DNA from: Lysobacteraceae bacterium UBA6001
Lineage (GTDB): Bacteria; Pseudomonadota; Gammaproteobacteria; Xanthomonadales; Xanthomonadaceae
Assembly (NCBI GenBank): GCA_002429615.1
Contig: DJAN01000262.1
Coordinates: 1 to 61,501, forward strand
Length of the DNA stretch: 61,501 nt
Direction: 5' to 3'
Made by a program: the position numbers and the translations under genes. Positions 1-8,695 of the stretch are shown in pieces (position 1 is the stretch's first letter; every line of letters starts with the position of its first letter). The notes under the pieces were generated by a model that saw only the letters and a list, made by a program, of their open reading frames with translations, searched no databases and was not told where the DNA came from.

Positions 1-1109
1 GCCGCGGGCGCGTGCCCGCCGACGCCAATCGCGGCGGACTGGCCGCCATCGACGCCGCCAGCAAGCAGTGGCGGCGGCGCCTGCGCTGCGATGCCACGCC
101 ACCAGAGGACATCGAGGCGCACGAACTCGGCGATCTGCTCGCGCACGCCTTTCCCGACCGCATCGCCGCGCGCCACCCCACCGATCCGCTGCGCTATCTG
201 CTGGCAAACGGCCGCAGCGTGCGCCTGTTCGAAAACAGCGACCTGCGCGGTGAGCCGTGGCTGGTCGCCACCGAGCTGCGTTTCGAAGCCCGCGACTCGC
301 TACTGCTGCGCGCCGCGCCAGTCGATGAGCGCTGGCTGCGCCAGGCCTTCCCCGACCGCTTCGTGCAGGAAGACGTGGTGCGCTGGGATGCGGAGCGGCG
401 CGCCCTGGTGGCGCTGCGCGAGGCCCGCTTCGACCGCATCGTGCTGGACAGCCGCTCGGCGGGCAGCGTCGACCCGGCCTTGGCTGCCACCGCGCTGACC
501 GAGGCGGTGCGCGAACTCGGCGTGGACGCGCTGCCGTGGACTGAAGGCCTGCGCCAATGGCAGGCGCGCGCGCAGTCGCTGCGTCACTGGATGCCGGAAC
601 TGGACCTGCCCGACTACGGCGATGCCGCGTTGCTGGCCACGCTGGACGCCTGGCTGAAGCCGGCCTTCGCCGGCAAGCGCCGGCTCGACGCGTTGTCCGA
701 GGAAGAACTGGGCGAGGCGTTGAAGTCGCCGCTGCCGTGGGCACAGCGGCAGCTCGTCGACCGCCACGCGCCGACCCGCATCAGCGTGCCCTCGGGCATG
801 GAACGGCGCATCGAGTACGCGCTCGACCACGAGGGCGCGCCGCTGCCGCCGGTGCTGGCGGTGAAGCTGCAGGAGCTGTTCGGCTTGGCCGACACCCCGC
901 GCGTGGCCGATGGCCGCGTGCCACTCACGCTGCACCTGCTGTCGCCCGGCGGACGTCCCCTGCAGGTCACCCAGGACCTGCGCAGCTTCTGGAGCAACAC
1001 CTATCCGGAGGTCCGCAAGGAGATGAAAGGGCGCTATCCCAAGCATCCGTGGCCGGAGGATCCATGGAGCGCCACCGCCACGCACCGGGCCAAGCCGCGC
1101 GGCACCTGA
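1..1109 (+). CDS. hrpB: ATP-dependent helicase HrpB, C-terminal part (5' end outside window)
   Basis: This is the 3' part of a DEAH-box ATP-dependent RNA helicase of the HrpB family. The open frame runs in from the window edge, so the start codon and the helicase motor domains lie outside. What remains, about 365 residues, is the C-terminal half typical of HrpB. It includes the stretch VPLTLHLLSPGGRPLQVTQD and the signature tail YPEVRKEMKGRYPKHPWPED, which is almost invariant in HrpB proteins. The cellular role of HrpB is poorly defined; it is an RNA helicase homologue unrelated to type III secretion HrpB regulators. Nothing suggests a break within the visible part. Confidence 0.93.
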   Translation, partial: RGRVPADANRGGLAAIDAASKQWRRRLRCDATPPEDIEAHELGDLLAHAFPDRIAARHPTDPLRYLLANGRSVRLFENSDLRGEPWLVATELRFEARDSLLLRAAPVDERWLRQAFPDRFVQEDVVRWDAERRALVALREARFDRIVLDSRSAGSVDPALAATALTEAVRELGVDALPWTEGLRQWQARAQSLRHWMPELDLPDYGDAALLATLDAWLKPAFAGKRRLDALSEEELGEALKSPLPWAQRQLVDRHAPTRISVPSGMERRIEYALDHEGAPLPPVLAVKLQELFGLADTPRVADGRVPLTLHLLSPGGRPLQVTQDLRSFWSNTYPEVRKEMKGRYPKHPWPEDPWSATATHRAKPRGT

Positions 1110-1217
1110 GTGCCGGTTCAGCGTGCGGATAGGGGTCTGGCGGCGTACTGACATGGTGTATACGTCCGGCCCTCGACACTGGGCCTCCAACGCCGTCGAA
1201 CCGAGGAATCCCCCGCC

Positions 1218-1625
1218 ATGAGCAGACTGACCGTGATTACCGACCGCGCGCTGGAGCGCGCCATGGACCTGGCCTCCAGTGCCGGCGACGGCCTGCGCCA
1301 TGCCGGCAGCAACCTGCGCGACCACGTCGGCCCGCAGGCCATCGACTGGATCAAGACCGGCGCCGCGCTCGGCGCGGTGCGCACCGGCGGCAAGGCCGCC
1401 ACCCGCCTGGCGCGACGCAACCCGGTGGTGACCATCGCCGCCGCCGCGGCAGGTGTCGGCCTGATCGCCTATGCGATCTACCGCAAGAAGAAGCAGCGCG
1501 ACAACGCCGCGATCGACGGCAGCGCGCAGCGCGTGGAGCAGCAGGGCAACGCCAACGCACGGCGTGCCGCACGCCAGCATTACCGTGGCCGCACGGTGGA
1601 CCCGAGCGACGAAGCCGGCGCCTGA
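1218..1625 (+). CDS. small membrane protein of unknown function
   Basis: I do not recognise a named family. The 135-residue product begins with about 65 mostly polar, helix-prone residues, has one clear hydrophobic segment near residues 68-89 (VVTIAAAAAGVGLIAYAIY), then a KKK stop-transfer patch and a polar basic tail. That suggests a single-pass inner-membrane protein with a cytoplasmic C-terminus. The ATG is preceded by a GAGGAA Shine-Dalgarno sequence at suitable distance, and the gene ends in a good intrinsic terminator, so it looks like a monocistronic unit. Similar short membrane proteins occur in Xanthomonadaceae; no function can be assigned from sequence. Confidence 0.7.
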   Translation: MSRLTVITDRALERAMDLASSAGDGLRHAGSNLRDHVGPQAIDWIKTGAALGAVRTGGKAATRLARRNPVVTIAAAAAGVGLIAYAIYRKKKQRDNAAIDGSAQRVEQQGNANARRAARQHYRGRTVDPSDEAGA

Positions 1626-1649
1626 TCCGCCACGCACGCAGGACCGGGG

Positions 1650-1680
1650 ATCGCCGCGCGTGTCGCGGCGATTTTCGTTT
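1650..1680 (+). terminator. intrinsic terminator after the small membrane protein
   Basis: An 8-bp perfect stem, ATCGCCGC at 1650-1657 and GCGGCGAT at 1665-1672, encloses a 7-nt loop and is followed by TTTTCGTTT. It lies 25 bp after the upstream stop codon and just before the stop codon of the converging aldolase/lactonase gene. Confidence 0.75.
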
Positions 1681-3106
1681 AGGGCGTGACCACGAACAGT
1701 CCGCCGGAGCCCGGGAACGCGGCCAACACCTCCAGCGACAGCCGCGCCCGCGCGGTGCTGACGAACAGCCGGCCATCCGGCGCGAAGCACAGCGCGCCCA
1801 CGTGCGGCGCGGGTATCGCGACCGAGCGCAGCACCGCGCCATTCTCGGCCAGCTCGACCACGGCTTGGCCGCCCCACATCGCCACCCACAGCCGGCCCTG
1901 CGGTGACATCGCCAGGCCGTCCGGCTTGCCGGGCACGCCGAGGAAATCCGTCACCACCTTCGGTTCGCCCAGGGTGCCGGCGGCGATATCGGCGGGATAG
2001 GCCAACAGCGTGCGCGCCAGCGTGTCGATGACGAACAGCGTGTTGCCATCGGCGGAGAACACCATGCCGTTGGCCACGCCCAGCCCCTCCGCGACGCGGC
2101 GTGCCGGCTGCGCGGGATCGGGCGTGTGGAACAGCGCGCCCTTGCCGGCGAGCAGGCCACGGTGCATCGAGCCGGCCCACAGGCCACCGCGTGCATCGAC
2201 GGTCATGTCGTTGAGCCGGCAGCCCGGGCCCAGGTCGATCTCCGGGCCAGGCGTGATGACGCCTTCGGCACTCATCGACAGGAAGTGGCCTTCGCTGTTG
2301 CCCACCCAGTGTCCGTCGTGCAGCGCCAGCGACCACACCGGTTCGGCCAGCGGCGTACGCATGCACTGCCGTCCATCCCAGCGCCACAGCGCGGGCGCGG
2401 TCGGCTCGAGCCACACCACCTCGCCCTCGCGCCAGCGCGGCGATTCGCCGACCAGCGTCTGTGGATTGCAGACCAGCTCGGCACGCGGCGGGCGCTGCCG
2501 CAGCGCTTCCAGCCAGCCGCGCGCACGCGCACCGACATCCGCCGCGTCACGGCCCGGTTTGTAGAGATCCGATCCCACGCCGATCGCGGTGACACCCGCC
2601 GCGCGCAGCGCGTCGAGTTCGCTCGCTTCCACGCCACCCACCGCCACCAGCTGCACGCCCTTCGGCAGCACCGCCGACAGCGCCGACAAGCGCGGCACCG
2701 CCCCATGCGCGGGAAACGCCTTCAGGTGCCGGGCACCGGCCGCGATGGCGGCGAAGGCTTCGGACGGCGTGGAGAAGCCGGGCATCGACACCATGCCGTG
2801 TGCCACCGTCGCGCGGATCACGTCCGCATCGGTATTGGGCGACACGCAGAACGCGCAGCCGAGCGCGGCCAGGCGCTCCACGTCGGCGACCTGCAGCACC
2901 GTGCCCGCGCCGATCAGCATGCGGCCATCGAAATGGCGGACCAGCGCGGCGATGGTGGTGAAGGGATCGGGCGAATTGAGCGGCACCTCGGCCACGCGGA
3001 CGCCGGCGGCGTACAGCGCTTCCCCCACGGCGATGGCGTCTTCATGCAGGCCGCGCAGGATCGCCACCAACGGCGCCTGCGCGAGCACCTCGTCGAAGCG
3101 GCTCAC
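1679..3106 (-). CDS. dgoA: fused 2-dehydro-3-deoxy-6-phosphogalactonate aldolase / SMP-30 lactonase
   Basis: One uninterrupted frame encodes two enzymes. Residues 1 to about 205 are a KDPG/KDPGal aldolase: the catalytic Glu lies in VAEVPLNSPDP (near residue 40) and the Schiff-base Lys in HLKAFPA (near 129), matching the E37/K126 pattern of E. coli DgoA. From about residue 209 to 475 there is an SMP-30/gluconolactonase beta-propeller with the metal ligands Glu (VGESPRW), Asn (GCRLND and VANGMVF) and Asp (KPDGLAM) all present. The two halves would catalyse lactone hydrolysis and the final aldol cleavage of the De Ley-Doudoroff galactonate route. I chose the GTG start because it overlaps the dgoK stop as GTGA, implying translational coupling. 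The two activities are usually separate proteins; a domain fusion is inferred from the continuous frame. Confidence 0.9.
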   Translation of the reverse strand: MSRFDEVLAQAPLVAILRGLHEDAIAVGEALYAAGVRVAEVPLNSPDPFTTIAALVRHFDGRMLIGAGTVLQVADVERLAALGCAFCVSPNTDADVIRATVAHGMVSMPGFSTPSEAFAAIAAGARHLKAFPAHGAVPRLSALSAVLPKGVQLVAVGGVEASELDALRAAGVTAIGVGSDLYKPGRDAADVGARARGWLEALRQRPPRAELVCNPQTLVGESPRWREGEVVWLEPTAPALWRWDGRQCMRTPLAEPVWSLALHDGHWVGNSEGHFLSMSAEGVITPGPEIDLGPGCRLNDMTVDARGGLWAGSMHRGLLAGKGALFHTPDPAQPARRVAEGLGVANGMVFSADGNTLFVIDTLARTLLAYPADIAAGTLGEPKVVTDFLGVPGKPDGLAMSPQGRLWVAMWGGQAVVELAENGAVLRSVAIPAPHVGALCFAPDGRLFVSTARARLSLEVLAAFPGSGGLFVVTP

Positions 3107-4032
3107 GCCGCCACCGCGGCGGCATGCAGCGCGGCGAAGCCGCGGGTCACCGCATCGTGCGAGCGGATCTGTTCGGCACGCCCGCCCAGCGCGGCCACGC
3201 CGGCCGCGTACAGCGCGCATACCGGCGCGGCACCCACCAGTGGCACGCTGCCATCGAGGGCATCCGGCCACAGCCGGCGCACGTCCGCCAGTTCCGCGCC
3301 GATCAGCAGGCCGCGCAAGTAGGACGCGCCTTCCTGCTTGGAGATATCCTGGCGGATGACCCGCGCCCGCGCGCCAAACAGCAGCGTGCCCAGGCCAAGG
3401 CCGCTGTCGTGCCCGGCCTTCAGGCCGGCCTGGAAGGCCGCGCCTTCCACCGCCGGCCCATCGATCACCGACGCCAGCAGCCCGGCGGCGGTGAGCCGGT
3501 CGAAGATCTCTCCCGACATCGCGGTCATGAACTCGACCACCGCGCCGTCGCGCAGGCGTACCCATTTACTGTGCGTGCCCGGCAAGGCGACCAGCCCGTT
3601 CGCCGGTACCTGCCCGGCGGCGATCAGCCCGAGCAGCTCGGTCTCCTCGCCCCGCATGATGTCCGGCGCGTCGTCGACGCCACGGCGGCACGCCAGCCCC
3701 GGCACGATCGCCACCGGCACCTCGCCGATCCGCACCTCGTGCAGCTGCGCGGCGAGCTTGGCCAGCGTGGTCGGGCAGTCGACATAGCCCGCATCGCTCC
3801 AGCCGATGTTCGAACCGATCATGCCGCTGGCATAGGCGCGCGCGGCTTGCGGCCAGCGCGCGGCGACCTCGGCGACCAGCGCCTGCATCTGCGCGCGGTC
3901 CAGCCCAGCGATGCCGCGCGGCTGTTCGATGGTGTCGCGTACCTGGCCCTCGGGGGCGATCAGGAAGGCCCGGAAATTGGAGCTGCCCCAGTTGATGCCG
4001 ACGATGTCACCGTCGTCCCTGTCCCACGTCAT
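3103..4032 (-). CDS. dgoK: 2-dehydro-3-deoxygalactonokinase
   Basis: This 309-residue kinase phosphorylates 2-keto-3-deoxygalactonate at C6 with ATP, making the substrate of the aldolase encoded next to it. The N-terminus shows the DgoK nucleotide-binding signature (IVGINWGSSNFRAFLI), and the middle carries ALPGTHSKWVRL and EFMTAMSGEIF, both characteristic of the family. The gene is locked into an operon: its ATG overlaps the upstream dehydrogenase stop as ATGA and its own stop overlaps the start of the aldolase fusion. Length is normal for DgoK. Confidence 0.93.
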   Translation of the reverse strand: MTWDRDDGDIVGINWGSSNFRAFLIAPEGQVRDTIEQPRGIAGLDRAQMQALVAEVAARWPQAARAYASGMIGSNIGWSDAGYVDCPTTLAKLAAQLHEVRIGEVPVAIVPGLACRRGVDDAPDIMRGEETELLGLIAAGQVPANGLVALPGTHSKWVRLRDGAVVEFMTAMSGEIFDRLTAAGLLASVIDGPAVEGAAFQAGLKAGHDSGLGLGTLLFGARARVIRQDISKQEGASYLRGLLIGAELADVRRLWPDALDGSVPLVGAAPVCALYAAGVAALGGRAEQIRSHDAVTRGFAALHAAAVAA

Positions 4033-4769
4033 CGTCGCGTCACTCCCGCCCCACCATCCAGAGGAAAAATGCCGCCGGTGATCCAGCCACTGCGCGGCGA
4101 TACCAGGAACAGCGCCAGCTCCGCGGCATCCTCGGGGGTTCCGAGGCGGCCGAGTGGATGGCGCTGCACATTGCGTTGCCGTGCCGCGGCCGGATCGTCG
4201 GCACGGGCGAACGAAGCCTGCAGCATCGGCGTGTCCACCGAGGCCGGGGCGATCACGTTGACGCGCACACCGTCCGCGGCGAATTCCAGCGCGGCGGTGC
4301 GCGCCACTTCCTCCAGCGCGGCCTTGGAGGCGGCATAGGCCGCCAGCGTCGGCGTGGCGAAACGCGCGTTGATCGAGGACACCAGCACCACCGCGCCAGC
4401 GCCGCGTTCCCGCATGCCGGGCAGCACCGCCCGCATCACCCGCAGCGCGCCGAGCACGTTGACCGAATAGGTATCCAGCCAAAGTTCGTCGTCACCTTCC
4501 AGCGTGCCGCCCGCCGGGCACACGCCGGCGCAGTGCACCAGCGCGTTGATCGGGCCCAGCGCCGATACCAGCTGCCCCACCGCCTGCGTCACGGCCTCGG
4601 CCGAGCGCAGGTCGGCCTGGGCGCTGGCATCGGCGTCGGCCACCGGCTGCCGGTCGAGGGCGGCCACCCGCGCGCCCTCCTCCCGCAGCCGTTGCACCAC
4701 CGCCGCGCCGATGCCGCTGGCCGCACCGCTGACCAGCACCACCTCTCCGTGCATCGCGCCTTCGGTCAT
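4029..4769 (-). CDS. SDR-family sugar dehydrogenase (probable aldose 1-dehydrogenase)
   Basis: A 246-residue classical short-chain dehydrogenase/reductase. It has the NAD(P)-binding SGAASGIG motif near residue 13, a catalytic Ser in VSSINAR and the YAASK active-site Tyr/Lys pair, and it ends in GGIFPLDGG as usual for the family. Between the receptor and the galactonokinase, it would be expected to oxidise the imported sugar to its lactone, the substrate of the SMP-30 domain two genes on. The sugar (galactose, fucose, arabinose or other) cannot be read from the sequence. Two in-frame ATGs lie five codons apart; the first is given. Confidence 0.85.
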   Translation of the reverse strand: MTEGAMHGEVVLVSGAASGIGAAVVQRLREEGARVAALDRQPVADADASAQADLRSAEAVTQAVGQLVSALGPINALVHCAGVCPAGGTLEGDDELWLDTYSVNVLGALRVMRAVLPGMRERGAGAVVLVSSINARFATPTLAAYAASKAALEEVARTAALEFAADGVRVNVIAPASVDTPMLQASFARADDPAAARQRNVQRHPLGRLGTPEDAAELALFLVSPRSGWITGGIFPLDGGAGVTRR

Positions 4770-4794
4770 CTTCGCCCGTCGCCTCCGTCAGTCG

Positions 4795-7473
4795 TCAGAA
4801 CCGGTAGGTCAGGCTGGCCTTGTAGGACCGCCCGAACACCACGTTGGTACGCAGGCCTTCGTCGTAGCCGTCGAAGGTGCGCTGTTCGCTGTCGAGCAGG
4901 TTGTTGCCTTCCAGCTTGAACGACAGGCGATCGCTGAAATCGTAGCTCAGCGTGGCCGACAGGTCCTTGTAGGTGTCGTTGTAGATGCCGGTGGCGGCAC
5001 TGGACAGGCCGACCAGGTACTTGTCGCGCCAGTTGTAGGCCACGCGCACGCCGAACGGACCGCGCTCGAAATAGCCGATCAGGTTGACGTTGTTCTTCGA
5101 CAGGCCGGGGAACGTCATCGCGTTGCCGGTGATGTCGGTGATCGGCGTCTCCGAGTCGATGTAGGTGTAGGTGGTCACCACGCCGAAGCCGTCGAGCATG
5201 CCGGTGAACGGCACCTGCGCGAGCAGCTCCACACCCTTCACCTTGGCCTTGTCGCCGTTGATCTTGCGCAGCACCAGGTAGTTGACGTTGTTGTAGACCT
5301 CGGCGCTCTGCTGCTGGACGATGAAGGTCGACACGTCCTTGTAGAACAGGCCGGCCGAGAGCATGCCCTGGCCACCGTAGTACCACTCCAGCGACAGGTC
5401 GTACTGGTTGGCCTTGAACGGATCCAGGTCCGGCGCGCCGCCGGTGCCGGTGCCGTAGGAGGTCTGCACGCCGTTGGCGTCGAACACCGCGTTGTTGTTG
5501 AGGGTGACGCCGTTGTTGAGGTCTTCGGTGTTCGGGAACGCCACCACCTTGGCGGCGCCGCCGCGCAGCACCAGCGTATCGGTGAGCTGCAGCTTGGCAA
5601 CGGCCGAAGGCAGCGCCTCGTCGTCGCGGCGGCTGAAGGTCGAAGGCGTCACGCTGCCATCGCCACCGAGCACGTTGCCGCGCGAGTCCAGATCACGCCG
5701 CACGAAACGCACGCCGACATTGCCGGTCAGCCCCATGTCGCCGAGCTGGGTATCCCAGTTGAGCTTGGCGTAGGCTTCCAGGAAGTCCTCGTCCACGCTG
5801 AAGGTGGAACCGTAGGCCAGCGTGCTGCTGCCCGGGTTGAGGCACTGCGCGTTCTGCGAGATCGCCGGGATGTTGGTGAAGGTGTCGCAGCCACCGAACG
5901 CACCGCGATAGGCGCCCAGGTATTCGCGCGGCAGGCCGGCGAACTCGCCCGGCATGAAGTCGAAATTGCTGTACAGGCGGATGTAGTCGCTCATCTGCGT
6001 GACCGGGATGCCGCCGGTCGGGCGGATGTCGGCGCGCAGCGGATTCTGCAGGCTCTCCAGGCGGTTGAAGCGCGCGCCGAAGTCCAGCGAACGCAGCGGA
6101 CCGTCGTTGAACGCCCAGCTCCAGTCGGTACGCAGCGCCTTGGTATCGGTCTCGGCGCGCCAGTCGTTGTCGAACATGATGGTCATGCGCCACTGCGACG
6201 GGTCGGTCACGTCGACGCCACTGACGTTGAAGCTGCCGAAGTTGCCGCTGCGCAGGTCGAAGTCGGTGACCGAGGTCAGGCCGGCCATCGGCGCCAGGCG
6301 CATGTAGTGCTGGTCGTAGCGCGCGGTGGACTTGCCGTAGTCGGCCTCGACCGAGCCGTCGAGCTGGTCGCCGACGCGGAACTTGGCGGTCAGCGCGGTG
6401 GAGAAGATGTCCGAGTCGATGTCGGCCACTTCGCTGTTGAGCAGCACGGTGCCGGTGGAGCGGCCGGCGAGCAGGATGTTGTGGTCCGAATAGACCGCGT
6501 TGCTCAGGCCCGCGGACGGGTTGAAGGCGATCCAGTAGCGGTCGCGCTTGGCGTCCTGGCGCGAGTAGAAGGTGTCGGAGGTGATCTCCACGCCGTCCAC
6601 CGGACGCCATTGCAGCACCACGCTGGCGCCGACCTTGTCGCGGTCGTCGTTGATGTTCTGCGCGCGCATGTCGGTGCTGCCGAAGCGGGTCTGGGTGGGA
6701 TCGGTGGCGTCGGTGAAGCGCGAGTAGCCGGAGAAGGTATCCAGGCCCTGCTGCACCACCTCGCGCTTGCTGTAGGTGGCCGAGATCAGCGCGCCGAAGC
6801 GGCGGTCGTCGGTGCGCGTGGACAGCAGCGCGAAGGCGTTCTGGCCGTAGGAATCGGAGAGCTCGTCGTAGGTGCCGGCCACGCTGACGACGTTCTGCTC
6901 GCCATCGCCATACAGCGGCTGGCGGGTCTGGATGTCGACGATACCGCCCAGGCCACCGGCGATCTGGTCCGAGCCGGCCAGCTTGGTGACGGTCAGGCGC
7001 GAGATCAGTTCGGACGGCACCAGCGAGAGCAGGCCGTAGGTGGAGGTGGCCAGCTGGTCAAGGCCGTTGCCGCCGCGGCCGGTGGCATCGACGATCTGGC
7101 GCCCGTTGTAGAGCAGCACGTTTTCCTTGAAGCCACGCACGAGGATGTCGCTGCCCTCGCCCATGCCGCGCTCCAGCTGCACGCCAGCCACGCGCGAGAG
7201 CGATTCGGCGACGTTGCTGTCGGGCAGCTTGCCGATGTCGTCGGCGACGATGGCGTCGACGATCTGCGGCGAATCGCGCTTGATGTCGCGCGAGGCTTCC
7301 AGGCTGCCGCGGATGCCGGTCACGGTGACGGCATCGAGCGTGGTGGCCTGTGAATCGGTGGCCGGCGCGGACTGCGCCTGCGGTGCGTCGGCCGACTGCG
7401 CCCACGCCACGCAGGGCGTCAGTAGGCAGGCGCCCAGGGCGGTGAACAGGGTGGAACGTCGAAAGCTACGCAT
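4795..7473 (-). CDS. TonB-dependent outer-membrane receptor (carbohydrate-type)
   Basis: This 892-residue protein has a signal peptide (MRSFRRSTLFTALGACLLTP, cleavage after AWA), a TonB-box-like stretch DAVTVTG, and a plug domain with SDILVRGFKENVLLYNGRQI and GGLGGIVDIQTRQP. A long beta-barrel follows, ending in YRF, the aromatic terminus needed for outer-membrane assembly. The plug resembles the Xanthomonas/Caulobacter carbohydrate receptors rather than siderophore receptors. The ATG at 7473 was chosen because it directly precedes the signal peptide and has a strong GGGGGAGGG ribosome site; longer in-frame extensions upstream carry no signal sequence. Only 25 bp separate it from the dehydrogenase gene, so it probably heads the catabolic operon. 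Confidence 0.93.
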   Translation of the reverse strand: MRSFRRSTLFTALGACLLTPCVAWAQSADAPQAQSAPATDSQATTLDAVTVTGIRGSLEASRDIKRDSPQIVDAIVADDIGKLPDSNVAESLSRVAGVQLERGMGEGSDILVRGFKENVLLYNGRQIVDATGRGGNGLDQLATSTYGLLSLVPSELISRLTVTKLAGSDQIAGGLGGIVDIQTRQPLYGDGEQNVVSVAGTYDELSDSYGQNAFALLSTRTDDRRFGALISATYSKREVVQQGLDTFSGYSRFTDATDPTQTRFGSTDMRAQNINDDRDKVGASVVLQWRPVDGVEITSDTFYSRQDAKRDRYWIAFNPSAGLSNAVYSDHNILLAGRSTGTVLLNSEVADIDSDIFSTALTAKFRVGDQLDGSVEADYGKSTARYDQHYMRLAPMAGLTSVTDFDLRSGNFGSFNVSGVDVTDPSQWRMTIMFDNDWRAETDTKALRTDWSWAFNDGPLRSLDFGARFNRLESLQNPLRADIRPTGGIPVTQMSDYIRLYSNFDFMPGEFAGLPREYLGAYRGAFGGCDTFTNIPAISQNAQCLNPGSSTLAYGSTFSVDEDFLEAYAKLNWDTQLGDMGLTGNVGVRFVRRDLDSRGNVLGGDGSVTPSTFSRRDDEALPSAVAKLQLTDTLVLRGGAAKVVAFPNTEDLNNGVTLNNNAVFDANGVQTSYGTGTGGAPDLDPFKANQYDLSLEWYYGGQGMLSAGLFYKDVSTFIVQQQSAEVYNNVNYLVLRKINGDKAKVKGVELLAQVPFTGMLDGFGVVTTYTYIDSETPITDITGNAMTFPGLSKNNVNLIGYFERGPFGVRVAYNWRDKYLVGLSSAATGIYNDTYKDLSATLSYDFSDRLSFKLEGNNLLDSEQRTFDGYDEGLRTNVVFGRSYKASLTYRF

Positions 7474-7762
7474 GTGTTGGGCCCTCCCCCAATGTAAGAA
7501 CCGAAGCGCCGCCGCCGGGGGTGGCGAAGGCGCATGACGCGCGCCCTCCCCCCTCGTCCACCCGGTGATACCGCCCTTCGATACAGCGTGATTCGTCGGT
7601 GACTGCTGCACTGCGACTTGGCAGTGTTGTAGCTAATATAGCAATATGATTTCGGTGCGCACGCTGCAGCGCAACGTAGAAACTGAAACAGGCCCGGAGA
7701 GCGGCCCGTTTCGCCCGTCAACCTGTTGCTTATAACGGCACACTTACTGCAAGGACCCGGCC
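7474..7762. promoter_or_regulatory. divergent promoter region of the sugar-acid island
   Basis: This 289-bp region separates the receptor operon (leftward) from the DapA-family lyase and dehydratase genes (rightward). Its middle, around 7620-7660, is clearly AT-richer than the surroundings and holds a site (7630-7644) like the perfect palindrome before the MFS gene. A TATAAC at 7731-7736 could be a -10 element for the rightward unit. No hairpin or riboswitch-like structure stands out. Confidence 0.5.
7630..7644. promoter_or_regulatory. candidate IclR operator, divergent promoter
   Basis: TAGCTAATATAGCAA matches the perfect palindrome TTGCTATTGTAGCAA found before the MFS transporter gene at 12 of 15 positions. 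It lies midway between the two divergent transcription units of the same pathway. Confidence 0.5.
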
Positions 7763-8695
7763 ATGGCCGAACTGCAAGGCGTCTTCCCCATCCTCCCGAC
7801 GATCTTCCACGCCGACGGCTCGGTCGATGAGGCGGGGATGGCCAATGTCTTCGAATACATCCTCGGTGCCGGTGCGGCCGGCGTGGTGTTCCCCGGGCTG
7901 GCGAGCGAGTACGACATGCTCAGCGCCGAGGAGCGCCTGCATCTCACCGCGCGACTGGGCGAATGGAATCGCGGCCGCGTGCCGCTGATCGTCGGTGCCA
8001 GCGCCAAGACGGTAGAGGAGGCGATCGCCTTCGCGCGCGCCGGTGGCGAGGCCGGCGCGCAGGCGGCGATGGTGCTCACGCCACATCGCCATGCCGGCGA
8101 TGCCGACGCGATGGCCGCGTTCTTCGCACGCCTGCATGCCGAATCCGGCGTGGCGGTGATGCTGCAGAACGCACCGCCGCCGATGGGCGTGGGCCTGGGC
8201 GTGGACGAAGTCGTCGCGCTGGCCGCGCGCGTGCCGGGCATCGAGTACGTCAAGGAAGAGACGATGCCCTCGGGCCATCGCATCACCGCGCTGTCCGAAC
8301 AGGCCGGGCGCAGCCAAGTACGCGCGGTGTTCGGCGGCGCCGGCGCGCGTTACGTGCTCGACGAGCTCGGCCGCGGCGCGGTCGGCACCATGCCGGCCTG
8401 CGAGATCACCGAGGTGCACGTGGCGATGCTCGCTGCGTGGGCGGCGGGCGATCACGCGACGGCGCGTGAACTGTTCGAGCGCACGCTGCCGCTGCTGAGC
8501 ATGCAGGCGGTATTCCGCTGGCGGCTGACCAAGGCGGTACTGCTGCGTCGCGGACTGATCGGCAGCGACAAGGTGCGCGCGCCCGGCCCGGCGCTGGATG
8601 CGTTCGACCAGCGCGAACTGGATATCCTGCTCGACCGCATCGCCGACCTGCTGCCGCTGGACCAGGTGCCCGGGCAGGTACAGAGGATTTCCTGA
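7763..8695 (+). CDS. dihydrodipicolinate synthase/N-acetylneuraminate lyase family protein
   Basis: A 310-residue TIM-barrel aldolase/dehydratase of the DapA/NanA superfamily. The Schiff-base Lys is K164 in EYVKEETMP. The GxxGE-type loop reads GLASE, and the position of the usual catalytic Tyr is occupied by Gln (VMLQNAP, Q135), so it is unlikely to be lysine-pathway DapA. It is coupled to the next gene, the stop and start sharing a base (TGATG). A role on a 2-keto-3-deoxy sugar acid or a related acid, as a lyase or dehydratase, is inferred from context. An alternative is an unrelated acid that shares the same importer. Confidence 0.8.
   Translation: MAELQGVFPILPTIFHADGSVDEAGMANVFEYILGAGAAGVVFPGLASEYDMLSAEERLHLTARLGEWNRGRVPLIVGASAKTVEEAIAFARAGGEAGAQAAMVLTPHRHAGDADAMAAFFARLHAESGVAVMLQNAPPPMGVGLGVDEVVALAARVPGIEYVKEETMPSGHRITALSEQAGRSQVRAVFGGAGARYVLDELGRGAVGTMPACEITEVHVAMLAAWAAGDHATARELFERTLPLLSMQAVFRWRLTKAVLLRRGLIGSDKVRAPGPALDAFDQRELDILLDRIADLLPLDQVPGQVQRIS

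Noticed and set aside
300..2414. Very long open frame on the minus strand (704 codons) across hrpB and the aldolase gene
   Set aside because: It is antisense to genes with clear family motifs, has Arg/Gly/Ala-rich low-complexity composition, and is a by-product of high GC.
4504..7353. 949-codon plus-strand open frame opposite the TonB receptor
   Set aside because: Composition is His/Gln/Val/Gly repetitive, with no domain pattern; the opposite strand carries a complete receptor with signal peptide and C-terminal Phe.
7763..8695. Assignment as dapA (4-hydroxy-tetrahydrodipicolinate synthase)
   Set aside because: Catalytic Tyr is Gln and the context is sugar-acid catabolism; only superfamily membership is safe.
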